The notes: generated by a model from the sequence alone, not told the origin. DNA of 24,994 bases from an uncultured Bacillus sp. (GCA_937894355.1 CALCRD010000264.1:1-24994); one strand, 5' to 3'; shown: positions 8,602 to 16,162, numbered from the stretch's first letter. Translations and numbers: made by a program.

Positions 8602-8790
8602 AAATAACCGGAGTTTTTCCGGTTATTTGGAGAATTGAGCTCATTTTGAGGGAAATAAACGGAGTTTTTCCGGTTATGCATAACAAAATCCTTTATTTTC
8701 ACGTTTTTCGCTTCAATAGGCGGAATCTCTCCGTCTATTGAAGCTATTTTTGATGATATTCACTAATTTAGCGGAATTTCTCCGTCTATT
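8602..8790. repeat. Cluster of four CGGA-N5-TCCG hairpins
   Basis: Four stem-loops share CGGA, a 5-base loop and TCCG: 8602-8628 (perfect 11-bp stem), 8653-8677 (degenerate), 8710-8744 (15-bp stem with one G-T pair) and 8765-8790 (degenerate). Loop centres are at 8615, 8666, 8727 and 8778. Units 1 and 2 have GTTTT loops; units 3 and 4 have ATYTC loops. They lie between the cotE terminator and the mutS promoter, where no gene is visible. Confidence 0.8.
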
Positions 8791-8862
8791 TATCAGATCG
8801 AGTGCTTAATCTGATTATCTAACCGATACTAGCGTCCCCTCATAATCCCCCAGAGAGCCTTC

Positions 8863-8903
8863 AAAAAAGAAAAGCCAGGAAGCACGCCTTCCTAGCCTTT
8901 TTT
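8863..8903 (-). terminator. Terminator overlapping the cotE stop codon
   Basis: AAAAGCCAGGAAG pairs with CTTCCTAGCCTTTT around CACGC, and the minus strand continues into UUUUCUUUUUU. The TAG stop of cotE (8892-8894) is inside the stem. A27-rich flanks on both sides would let it act in both directions. Confidence 0.85.
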
Positions 8904-9449
8904 ACTCTTCTCTTCAGATTTAACTAAGAATTCCGCATCTAAATCTGCAAATTCTTCATCATGTACATCCGTACCCCAATCATCTTCATCATGCTTAGAT
9001 TTTTGCGGATAAACAGCTACACAAATCTTAGTTTCACCGATTACTTCAACCAAAAACTCTCTTTCTACATGTACGGAGATTTTTTTCCCATTCGAAGAAA
9101 TAACTGCTTCACAGCAATTCGGCTGTTGTAAGACCCGGGCGTAAACCTCTTGATCATCGAAACTGTCTTTATCGCGGTGTTTTAATTTAATGACATCGGT
9201 ATAGCTAACACGTTCAGTAACTACTTCTGTTTTAGTGTTTTCACTATAAGAGTACCAAACGTTAATGTCATATGTTCCGCAAATCTCCACGGTTTTACCG
9301 ACCTTTTTCGCCTCGTATTTATGATTTATGATCCAACAGCCGAGAATGCTGGATGGTTGGTGTCCCGGGCAAATCGTATGTTTGGACTGTGTGTATTTAC
9401 GTCCTTTCGCCACAACCGCTTTCGTGATAATCTCTCTGTATTCTCCCAT
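8892..9449 (-). CDS. cotE: Outer spore coat morphogenetic protein CotE
   Basis: CotE is deposited around the forespore and is needed to assemble the outer coat. The 185-residue product shows the conserved N-terminal block MGEYREIITKAVVAKGRK, the central INHKYEAKKVGKTVEI...YDINVWYSYSENTKTEVVTERV region, and LQQPNCCEA. The C-terminal tail is acidic and ends in a Lys/Ser-rich EFLVKSEEKSKKG, unlike the all-acidic end of B. subtilis CotE (181 residues). I chose the ATG at 9449 because AGGAGGG lies 10 bases upstream and the family starts M.EYREI. A frame-open extension to 9479 encodes the ribosome site itself and is unlikely to be translated. The gene is a single transcription unit between two repeat-filled gaps. 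Confidence 0.95.
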   Translation of the reverse strand: MGEYREIITKAVVAKGRKYTQSKHTICPGHQPSSILGCWIINHKYEAKKVGKTVEICGTYDINVWYSYSENTKTEVVTERVSYTDVIKLKHRDKDSFDDQEVYARVLQQPNCCEAVISSNGKKISVHVEREFLVEVIGETKICVAVYPQKSKHDEDDWGTDVHDEEFADLDAEFLVKSEEKSKKG

Positions 9450-9553
9450 TGCGAGCGAACCCTCCTCATTCATTTTCATTTCATCCTATGCGAGATATTA
9501 GACTAGTGTGCGATAATTTTTTCCCGTCGATTTCTAATAATTAGGCATATTCC

Positions 9554-9580
9554 ATAGTATGATTTTTACCCAAAGTGGTG
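9554..9580 (-). promoter_or_regulatory. Candidate sigma-K (or sigma-E) promoter of cotE
   Basis: On the minus strand, CATACTAT (9554-9561) fits the -10 consensus of sigma-K (CATANNNT) and partly that of sigma-E. AC lies 16 bases upstream, as sigma-K prefers. It is about 100 bases from the cotE start. In B. subtilis cotE has mother-cell promoters of both kinds; the match here is by eye only. Confidence 0.4.
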
Positions 9581-9623
9581 CTTAGAAAAATAAATTTCTG
9601 TTGATTCATTAATAGGAGAAATT

Positions 9624-9748
9624 AAGAAAAGCGCAAGCGGCTTGCCCTAGGCGACAAGCATTAGACGAGCCGTCCTAAAGGTCGCTCTTTGACCATTTGG
9701 ACGGCTTGGCTTATGACTCGATTCCCTTAACCGCTGCAGCTAAACAAC
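9624..9748. repeat. Large hairpin element of about 125 bases
   Basis: An arm at 9659-9683 pairs with 9691-9715 over about 25 positions with few mismatches (core CCGTCC/GGACGG and GGTC/GACC) around the loop GCTCTTT. GCGG at 9637-9640 can pair with CCGC at 9731-9734 as an outer stem. It begins with AAGAAAAGCGCAAGC, related to the leader of the repeat at 8531. There is no open frame of note. From memory, similar elements occur between genes of many Bacillaceae; I could not verify this here. Confidence 0.7.
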
Positions 9749-9786
9749 ACGAATCACTGGAGTTATTCGATGTCAACTTATCACTA

Positions 9787-9816
9787 TGAGGTAAAATCCA
9801 AGAGCCGATTTTACTA
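9787..9816. repeat. Dispersed hairpin repeat, copy 2 (inverted GTAAAATC element)
   Basis: This is the reverse complement of 8552-8581 with one base difference (loop GGCTCTTG instead of GGCTTTTG); the 8-bp stem GTAAAATC/GATTTTAC is intact. The two copies lie in opposite orientation on either side of cotE. Confidence 0.8.
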
Positions 9817-9926
9817 GGTGATGGAAGTCCTCTAGGAGTTGGATATTGGGTTTCTGCAAATTGAAAATGTGAAATTTGGCAGTTGTAAATAAATTTTAGC
9901 ACCCTTTTTAGCTTTCGGCTGCTGCT

Positions 9927-10102
9927 ACGATTCCCCTGTCTTCATTCTAGGGAATCGTTCGACCAATACGATTCCCCTACAAGGCTACAATCGGGCATCT
10001 AGGGAATCGTTCGACCCCTACGATTCCCTAAATAGCATTCATCACGCTTCTCAGGAATCGTTCAGCTCCTATGATTCCCTTATTGACCTTGATGGGAATT
10101 GT
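9927..10102. repeat. Periodic palindrome array (GGGAATCGT-N9-ACGATTCCC)
   Basis: Three palindromes have arms 9950-9958/9968-9976, 10002-10010/10020-10028 and 10053-10061/10071-10079. The first two have perfect 9-bp stems and a conserved loop TCGACCNNT; the third is degenerate. Lone half-sites lie at 9927-9935 and 10094-10102. Centres are 52 and 51 bases apart, with unrelated spacers of about 23 bases. The rest of the gap, 10103-10279, shows nothing I can name. Confidence 0.85.
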
Positions 10103-10279
10103 TTATATTGGAAACTTTGTAAAGGAAAGCATCGTAATACATATAAAGTAAATTCCCCTACCATTTTTTAGTTACATCTCCACATGATTTCCATTTTTCC
10201 GAATCCCTTCACCCTGAAATACCTCGAAAGTACCCGCCTGCCAAATCACTTTTTTTGAGTGAAGATTTCGCTAAACAAT

Positions 10280-10313
10280 AAAAAAACCAGGCACCGAGCA
10301 CCTGGTCTTTTCG
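10280..10313 (-). terminator. Terminator after ymcA
   Basis: On the minus strand ACCAGG pairs with CCUGGU around a 9-base loop and is followed by seven or more U residues. It ends the miaB-ymcA unit, 9 bases past the stop. Confidence 0.8.
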
Positions 10314-10321
10314 AAAAGTGA

Positions 10322-10756
10322 TTAATGTTTATGATCACATTTGCTGCTTTTTTCATAATCTGTGCCTGTTTGTCCGCGTAAAACGTCCCCACCTGTTGAG
10401 GTAATGATTTCATCGGTAACAGTGTTGGAGATTGCATTAGCAATGATTTGCAATAAATCATTCACAACAATTTGCGATTGTTTAAATTCTTGAACAACCG
10501 GAATCGCATCTAACTCTGCTTCAAGCTTGGCGATTTGCGCTTCAGTGTTTTTTAATGCCTGTTCTTTTCCATAATGATGTAGATTTACTGCATTCTTTTG
10601 TAAGCCTTTAATGTCGGCAATTAAGTCACGAACCTTTTCGTTCTCATGAATTTGTGATTCTGCCCGTTTAAAGAAATCCACTTCTTCTGTTTCGGAAATC
10701 ATTTGTGCAAGTTCAGTTGCACGTGCAACGATATCATCTTTAGTATACTTTGCCAT
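10322..10756 (-). CDS. ymcA: RicA (YmcA), YlbF/YmcA-family regulator
   Basis: This 144-residue, mostly helical protein is the RicA subunit of the RicA-RicF-RicT complex, which binds iron-sulfur clusters. The complex is associated with RNase Y-dependent mRNA processing, biofilm formation, competence and sporulation, and has been linked to MiaB activity. The match is clear along the length: ISETEEVDFFKRAE, AVNLHHYGKEQALK, AIPVVQEFKQSQIVVNDLLQ and the TDEIITSTGGD segment. A single cysteine near the end (SSKCDHKH) sits where cluster ligands are expected. The start lies one base past the miaB stop, with an AGGGGTG site inside the end of miaB, so the two are tightly coupled. Its functional partner rny is also in this window. 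Confidence 0.94.
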   Translation of the reverse strand: MAKYTKDDIVARATELAQMISETEEVDFFKRAESQIHENEKVRDLIADIKGLQKNAVNLHHYGKEQALKNTEAQIAKLEAELDAIPVVQEFKQSQIVVNDLLQIIANAISNTVTDEIITSTGGDVLRGQTGTDYEKSSKCDHKH

Positions 10757-10757
10757 T

Positions 10758-12302
10758 TTACTGCACCCCTATTGATTCAAATTCTTCTACGATTTCTCCA
10801 TTTAATGACCATGTTTTTGCATTGGTAATTTTCACCTTGACAACTTTCCCAATGGCCGTTTTCGGCCCGGTGAAATTAACCAGTTTACTTTTTCGGGTAT
10901 ATCCTGCCAAAACATCAGAATTATTCTTACTTTCCCCTTCAACCAACACTTCGACAACCTGACCTATATATTGTTTCATCGCCTCAGCTGACATGTCATT
11001 CACTAGGGTGTTCAGGCGTTGTAACCGTTCTTTTTTTACTTCCATCGGCACATTATCCTGCATTTTTGCTGCAGGTGTCCCTTCTCGAGGCGAATAAATA
11101 AAGGTATACGCTGCTTCGTATCCGACTTCACGATATAGTGACATTGTTTCTTCAAACTGTTCATCCGTTTCATTCGGATAACCAACAATAATATCTGTCG
11201 TTAAAGTAACATCCGGTATAGCAGCCTTAATTTTTCGAACAAGCTCAAGATATTGTTCGCGGGTATATTTTCTGGCCATTATTTTCAACACTTCATTTGA
11301 ACCAGATTGAACTGGCAAATGAATATGTTCCATTAAATTCCCGCCTTTAGCTAATACTTCTATTAAATGATCATCAAAATCACGCGGATGACTAGTTGTA
11401 AAACGCAAACGTGGCACACCAATTTGCCGGATTTCATCCATTAAATCGCCAAGGCCATATTTAACATCTGTTAGATCTTTTCCATATGCATTTACGTTTT
11501 GCCCTAATAAGGTAATTTCTTGATAACCTTGTGCGGCTAATTGACGGACCTCCTGAATGATGTCCTCCGGGCGACGACTCCGCTCTTTACCACGGGTGAA
11601 TGGAACAATACAATACGTACAGAACTTATCACAGCCATACATGATGTTAACCCAGGCTTTAATGTTCCCACGGCGCACCTTCGGAAGATTCTCAATGACA
11701 TCTCCTTCCTTAGACCACACCTCAACAACCATCTCTTTTGACATATATGCTTCATGTAAAATATTCGGCAAACGATGAATATTATGCGTTCCAAATATCA
11801 TATCAATAAAACCATGTTTACTAAGAATCTTATTCACCACAGACTCTTCCTGAGACATACAGCCACAAACACCAATTAACAAATCAGGATTTTCCAGCTT
11901 CAATGGTTTTAAATGTCCGATTTCACCAAACACTTTATTCTCCGCATTTTCGCGGATTGCACAAGTATTTAGCAGCACAACATTCGCATCCTCCACCGAA
12001 TCAGTTAACTGATAACCAAGACTTAGGCATATACCTGCCATAACCTCCGTATCGTGTTCATTCATTTGACAGCCATAGGTACGAATATAAACCTTTCGAC
12101 CATCACCCATACCGCGAAATTCCTTTGCAATCACAAAATCGTGGTTGTACTTCACTTCTTCTTTACCACGGGATTTCGCATCCTTTAAGGAAGGCGGAGT
12201 ATATACAGTCTCAAAATACTTGCTGTAATCCTTATCGGATTTTTTGTCCGAAGAATTATCAACCTGCACTTGTTGACTCTCCAACCGTTGTTTTTCGTTC
12301 AT
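10758..12302 (-). CDS. miaB: tRNA-2-methylthio-N6-dimethylallyladenosine synthase MiaB
   Basis: MiaB is a radical-SAM methylthiotransferase that converts i6A37 to ms2i6A37. With the ATG at 12302 it has 514 residues. The UPF0004 domain cysteines are C78, C114 and C148, which bind the auxiliary cluster. The radical-SAM triad is C224, C228 and C231 in CDKFCTYC. A C-terminal TRAM domain covers roughly the last 65 residues. I chose this start because AAAGGGG lies 7 bases upstream and the family begins MNEKQ; a frame-open extension of 13 codons lacks conservation. About 60 polar residues precede the catalytic part, as in B. subtilis. It heads a two-gene unit with ymcA. Confidence 0.97.
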   Translation of the reverse strand: MNEKQRLESQQVQVDNSSDKKSDKDYSKYFETVYTPPSLKDAKSRGKEEVKYNHDFVIAKEFRGMGDGRKVYIRTYGCQMNEHDTEVMAGICLSLGYQLTDSVEDANVVLLNTCAIRENAENKVFGEIGHLKPLKLENPDLLIGVCGCMSQEESVVNKILSKHGFIDMIFGTHNIHRLPNILHEAYMSKEMVVEVWSKEGDVIENLPKVRRGNIKAWVNIMYGCDKFCTYCIVPFTRGKERSRRPEDIIQEVRQLAAQGYQEITLLGQNVNAYGKDLTDVKYGLGDLMDEIRQIGVPRLRFTTSHPRDFDDHLIEVLAKGGNLMEHIHLPVQSGSNEVLKIMARKYTREQYLELVRKIKAAIPDVTLTTDIIVGYPNETDEQFEETMSLYREVGYEAAYTFIYSPREGTPAAKMQDNVPMEVKKERLQRLNTLVNDMSAEAMKQYIGQVVEVLVEGESKNNSDVLAGYTRKSKLVNFTGPKTAIGKVVKVKITNAKTWSLNGEIVEEFESIGVQ

Positions 12303-12379
12303 TTGTAAACCCCTTTCTTTTCCGAAAAAAAAACCTGCCAATATCCCCAGATTCTACATTTTCCGCAATTTACATACAC

Positions 12380-12416
12380 ATTATAATAGTATAAAGGCAA
12401 AAAAGCCTGAAAACAA
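12380..12416 (-). promoter_or_regulatory. Candidate sigma-A promoter(s) of miaB-ymcA
   Basis: Minus-strand TTGTTT, a 17-base spacer and TATACT (12388-12393) form one candidate. A perfect TATAAT at 12380-12385 sits immediately downstream but has no clear -35. Either would give a leader of about 70-80 bases. Confidence 0.5.
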
Positions 12417-12418
12417 CA

Positions 12419-12447
12419 GAAACGTTTCCCGATTAAGGAAACGTTTC
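12419..12447 (-). terminator. Hairpin between fruA and miaB, possible terminator
   Basis: GAAACGTTTCC and GGAAACGTTTC pair perfectly over 11 bases around a 7-base loop, and the minus strand continues UGUUGUUUUC. Each arm also contains the palindrome GAAACGTTTC. It lies about 140 bases after the fruA stop and just upstream of the miaB promoter candidates, so it may end the fru operon, but the U tract is weak. Confidence 0.5.
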
Positions 12448-12588
12448 ATCGTTACATAAGCTGTTTTGCCCGTAATTTCTTGGGAAATAAAGTTTGGTTA
12501 GGCTAAATTTATCTAAAAATGCGATTAATCCTCTAATTTAAAAATTAAGGTTATTACACTTGGTTAAGCTGATATCAACCTTGTAAAA

Positions 12589-14469
12589 TTATTGTGTAAT
12601 AGGCTTTTTCAAGAATCCAATCATTAAGGCACTAACAGTCGTTCCCGCTAAAATCGCCAGGAAGTACATGAACCAGTTTCCATCCACAAGTGGAACAACA
12701 AATATTCCCCCATGAGGAGCACGAAGACCAATACTCAACATCATCGATAATCCTCCCGTAATCGCAGCACCGACCATTATTGACGGGATAACCCGTAACG
12801 GATCTCCTGCCGCAAATGGAATCGCCCCTTCTGTAATAAACGATAATCCCATAATATAGTTTGCTTTTCCTGCATCCTTTTCTTGGGTTGTAAATTTATT
12901 TTTAAATAATGTAGTAGCAATTGCAATAGCTAATGGTGGGACCATTCCTGCTGCCATAATTGCAGCCATTGGCTCATAAACACCGTTAGCTAATAAACCG
13001 GTTCCAAACACGTAGGCCGCTTTATTCACTGGACCACCCATATCAAACGCCATCATGATTCCTAATAATGCTCCCAGTACCACGGCATTGCCTGTTCCTA
13101 TTCCTGAAAGCCATTCGGTGATCGTTTGGTTTAGTACGCCAACTGGCTTATTTATAACATAATGCATGATGAAGCCTGTGAGTGCTACTCCGAATAATGG
13201 ATACAAGAGAATCGTCTTGATTCCTTCAAGTGAAGTTGGCAATCCTCCAAAAACTCTTTTCAATCCTACAACTACATAGCCTGCCAAGAAACCGGCGATT
13301 ATTCCACCAAGAAAACCAGCTCCACTGTTTGCGGCCATCAATCCACCGACCATCCCGGCGGCAAATCCTGGACGATCAGCAATACTAAGGGCAATGAATC
13401 CTGCCAGGACAGGAACCATTAAAGCAAAAGCATTGCCACCCCCTATCGTCATTAGTGCTTCAGCAATTGGATGATAGGATGCATCTTTCGGATCAGCTGC
13501 ATTGTAACCAAACATAAATGAAATCGCAATTAGAATCCCACCGCCAACCACAAACGGTAGCATATTAGACACACCATTCATCAAGTGTTTGTAAATGGTA
13601 GCGCCCACCCCTTTGCCTTGTTTAGTTGTTGCTTTCTTATCAGTCATTGCGGATGCTCCCCCCCCATATACTGGAGCATTCTGGTTCATTGCTTTAGTAA
13701 TCAATTCTTCAGGTTTACGAATTCCGTTAGCGACTGCAGTTTCAAGAACATGCTTGCCTTTAAACCGGGCCATTTCTACCTTTGTATCAGCAGCGATAAT
13801 AATAGCCGTAGCTTTTTCAATTTCTTCAGGAGTCAATACATTTTTCGCTCCACCAGACCCATTCGTTTCTACCTTAATTTCCACACCCATTTCCGCTGCT
13901 TTAGCACGAAGTGATTCAGCCGCCATATAGGTATGGGCAATTCCAGTTGGGCAGGCTGTTACGGCCAAGATGAATGGATTTTGATTTAACATTGCTGTTT
14001 CTGCTTGATTCTCTTCTTGGTCGTAACTATTAATTATTTCTAGGACTTCATCTTTTGTTGCCGCTTTAAGCAGTTTTTCACGGGCTTCATCCTTCATTAA
14101 AATTGAAGACAGACGTGAAAGAGCCTCTAAGTGAGTATTGTTTGCTCCTTCTGGGGCAGCAATCATAAAGAACAAGTGAGCGGGTTGACCATCTAGAGAT
14201 TCATATTCTATTCCCTGCTCTGATTTTCCAAAAGCGATAGCAGCTTGTTTAACAGCTGTTGTTTTAGCATGTGGAATCGCAATTCCTTCACCGATTCCGG
14301 TTGTACTTTGTTTTTCTCGTGCTAAGATTGCTTGTTTAAATGTCGCTTTGTTAGCAAGCATTCCTTCTTTATCAAGAACATCGACGAGTGCTTCAATGGC
14401 TTCTAGTTTTTGATTACCAACAATAGAAAGAATGATTGTGTTTCGGGTTAATAGTTCAGTAATCTTCAT
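12589..14469 (-). CDS. fruA: PTS fructose transporter subunit EIIABC
   Basis: This membrane permease takes up fructose and releases fructose-1-phosphate. The 626-residue chain has three PTS domains in order. EIIA (about 1-145) has the phosphorylated His67 in GIAIPHAK. EIIB (about 166-262) has the phosphocysteine C173 in TACPTGIAHT. A flexible Gly/Ala/Lys-rich linker (about 263-290) leads to the multi-pass EIIC transport domain (about 291-626), which includes the GGPVNKAA segment. The ATG overlaps the fruK stop by one base (TAATG), with GGGGAG upstream, so translation is coupled. It is last in fruR-fruK-fruA. Phosphate comes from HPr of the general PTS, encoded elsewhere. Confidence 0.96.
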   Translation of the reverse strand: MKITELLTRNTIILSIVGNQKLEAIEALVDVLDKEGMLANKATFKQAILAREKQSTTGIGEGIAIPHAKTTAVKQAAIAFGKSEQGIEYESLDGQPAHLFFMIAAPEGANNTHLEALSRLSSILMKDEAREKLLKAATKDEVLEIINSYDQEENQAETAMLNQNPFILAVTACPTGIAHTYMAAESLRAKAAEMGVEIKVETNGSGGAKNVLTPEEIEKATAIIIAADTKVEMARFKGKHVLETAVANGIRKPEELITKAMNQNAPVYGGGASAMTDKKATTKQGKGVGATIYKHLMNGVSNMLPFVVGGGILIAISFMFGYNAADPKDASYHPIAEALMTIGGGNAFALMVPVLAGFIALSIADRPGFAAGMVGGLMAANSGAGFLGGIIAGFLAGYVVVGLKRVFGGLPTSLEGIKTILLYPLFGVALTGFIMHYVINKPVGVLNQTITEWLSGIGTGNAVVLGALLGIMMAFDMGGPVNKAAYVFGTGLLANGVYEPMAAIMAAGMVPPLAIAIATTLFKNKFTTQEKDAGKANYIMGLSFITEGAIPFAAGDPLRVIPSIMVGAAITGGLSMMLSIGLRAPHGGIFVVPLVDGNWFMYFLAILAGTTVSALMIGFLKKPITQ

Positions 14470-15392
14470 TAGACTCTCCCCTTATCATGTTGTATCTGTA
14501 CTTGAGGTAGTAATCGGTCTATTTCTTCTGGGATGCAAAGACCGTTTGTAAAAGCAGTTGCGCTTCCAGATGCTACACTATATTGAAAAGCTGCTTTCGC
14601 AACTCTTGTTTCTAAATATTTTGCCAAGAAGCCAGCTACCATAGAATCACCAGCACCAACGGAGCTTTTTACTTCTCCTTTTGGAACTTGAGCAATTAAT
14701 GCTCCTCCTTGATTAACAAAGATTGCTCCTTTACCGGCAAGTGATACGATTACATTTTTTGCTCCCATATCAATTAGTTTTTTCCCATAGTGAACTGCTT
14801 GTTCACAATTTGCAATTTCAGTTCCAAAAAGTTCCCCTAGCTCATGATGATTAGGTTTAATCAAAAATGGTTGGTAATGAAGAATCTTCTTAAGAAGATT
14901 ACCCTCGGCATCAACAACAAAATTAGTTCCATTTCGTTTACAAATTTCCAGCAGCTCTTCATATGTTGATGGTGGCATCGAAGTGGGAATACTGCCAGCG
15001 AGTACAAGAGTATCGTCTTTGGTAAGCCTTTCAATCTTTTCCTTCAAAGCAGAAAAATCAGCTTCGCTAATATAAGGACCTTTGGCATTAATCTCAGTTT
15101 CCGTGGCTGTTTTAAGTTTGATATTAATTCTGGTATCCTCAGACACATGAACGAAATCCGATTCGATGTTTTCTCTTTTCAAATAGTCTTCAATGTATTT
15201 ACCAGTAAACCCACCAACAAAACCAAGCACTTTACTTTCAACACCTAGTCCTTTCAAAACCCGAGAAACATTAATTCCTTTCCCACCTGGAAATTTCATT
15301 TCCTCGGTCGAGCGGTTTAGCTCACCTAAATTTACTGCTTCCAATTGAACCAAGTAATCAACTGATGGATTTAATGTCACAGTAAAAATCAT
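14469..15392 (-). CDS. fruK: 1-phosphofructokinase
   Basis: FruK phosphorylates fructose-1-phosphate to fructose-1,6-bisphosphate with ATP, feeding glycolysis. The 307-residue protein is a PfkB/ribokinase-fold sugar kinase. The first signature is at about 36-50 (GGKGINVSRVLKGLG). The second holds the anion-hole motif GAGDS (246-250), with D249 as the expected catalytic base. The opening TLNPSVDY is typical of 1-phosphofructokinases. Its ATG overlaps the fruR stop by four bases (ATGA), and its stop overlaps the fruA start, so all three genes are translationally linked. Tagatose-6-phosphate kinase is a related alternative, but the operon partners favour fructose. Confidence 0.95.
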   Translation of the reverse strand: MIFTVTLNPSVDYLVQLEAVNLGELNRSTEEMKFPGGKGINVSRVLKGLGVESKVLGFVGGFTGKYIEDYLKRENIESDFVHVSEDTRINIKLKTATETEINAKGPYISEADFSALKEKIERLTKDDTLVLAGSIPTSMPPSTYEELLEICKRNGTNFVVDAEGNLLKKILHYQPFLIKPNHHELGELFGTEIANCEQAVHYGKKLIDMGAKNVIVSLAGKGAIFVNQGGALIAQVPKGEVKSSVGAGDSMVAGFLAKYLETRVAKAAFQYSVASGSATAFTNGLCIPEEIDRLLPQVQIQHDKGRV

Positions 15393-16138
15393 TCTGTCAC
15401 TACCTTTATGTTTGTTTTACCTTGATATTGCTCCATTTTTTCTAAATCAATCAAACTGGTAATTATTTCTGCTTCGTGAAGATCGCAAATTTTCGCAAAG
15501 GCTATTTCTGCAAATTTAGATTCATCTGCAAGAACAAATACTTCGCGTGATAACTCGATCGCCTTTTGTTTTATCATGGCTTCTTCCTGATCAGGGGTTG
15601 TATAACCTGCTTCAATATGAATTCCGTTGACTCCCATGAAACATTTATCAAATCGGTAATTTTCAAGGCTTAATAAGGCTCCCCGACCAATGGTTGCCAT
15701 CGTTTTATGTTTTGCCATGCCACCAAGTAAATAGGTGGCAATTCCTTTTTCCAGCAATGAACTCACATGCATTAATCCGTTCGTTACAACTACAATTTGT
15801 TCTGGCAGATATTCGATCATCTCATAAGCTGTTGTTCCAGCATCAAGATAGATACAGTCTCCCTCTTCAATCAGGCTTGCCGCATGTTTGGCTATTTGCT
15901 TTTTCGCTTGCAGATTTTTGGTGGATTTTTCGATCATACTTGACTCTTGAAGCTTCCCTTGAAGAATGGCTGCGCCACCATGAATTCTTTTCAAAAAATT
16001 CCCCTGTTCTAACAAGGTTAGATCGCGACGAATGGTTGACTCAGATGAATTGGTCAAGTCGACCAATTCTTGTATTTTTACTGTGCTGTTTTCTTTTAAA
16101 CATTTTAAAATTAATTGATGTCGATCCGGAGTTAACAT
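15389..16138 (-). CDS. fruR: DeoR-family transcriptional regulator FruR
   Basis: This 249-residue regulator probably represses the operon until fructose-1-phosphate (or a related phosphosugar) is bound. The N-terminal DeoR helix-turn-helix lies at about 22-43 (IQELVDLTNSSESTIRRDL), followed by the family's RIHGGA. The C-terminal sugar-phosphate sensor domain has DAGTTAYE (99-106), VVTNG and the late DESKF. The ATG has a GGGAG site 9 bases upstream. It is the first gene of fruR-fruK-fruA, so it would control its own level. Three tandem 10-bp repeats at the promoter are the likely operator. The inducer is inferred from the family, not seen. Confidence 0.93.
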   Translation of the reverse strand: MLTPDRHQLILKCLKENSTVKIQELVDLTNSSESTIRRDLTLLEQGNFLKRIHGGAAILQGKLQESSMIEKSTKNLQAKKQIAKHAASLIEEGDCIYLDAGTTAYEMIEYLPEQIVVVTNGLMHVSSLLEKGIATYLLGGMAKHKTMATIGRGALLSLENYRFDKCFMGVNGIHIEAGYTTPDQEEAMIKQKAIELSREVFVLADESKFAEIAFAKICDLHEAEIITSLIDLEKMEQYQGKTNIKVVTE

Positions 16139-16162
16139 TCTACTTCGCTCCCTTCAAAACCA

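Noticed and set aside
8511..8741. 76-residue plus-strand open frame
   Set aside because: It runs through the dispersed hairpin repeat and two CGGA hairpins, has no ribosome site, and shares its SKIG.WILP segment with the other repeat copy, so it is a repeat artefact.
9711..9902. 63-residue minus-strand open frame
   Set aside because: It crosses the inverted copy of the same 30-base repeat and the end of the 125-base element, with no ribosome site or recognisable family.
9927..10102. Small CRISPR array
   Set aside because: Only three units exist, the repeat is a complete palindrome with drifting arms, half-sites occur at both ends, and no cas gene is present in the window.
13585..13930. Two overlapping plus-strand frames of about 110 residues opposite fruA
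   Set aside because: Both are shadows of the fruA EIIB region and linker; codon content follows the fruA frame.
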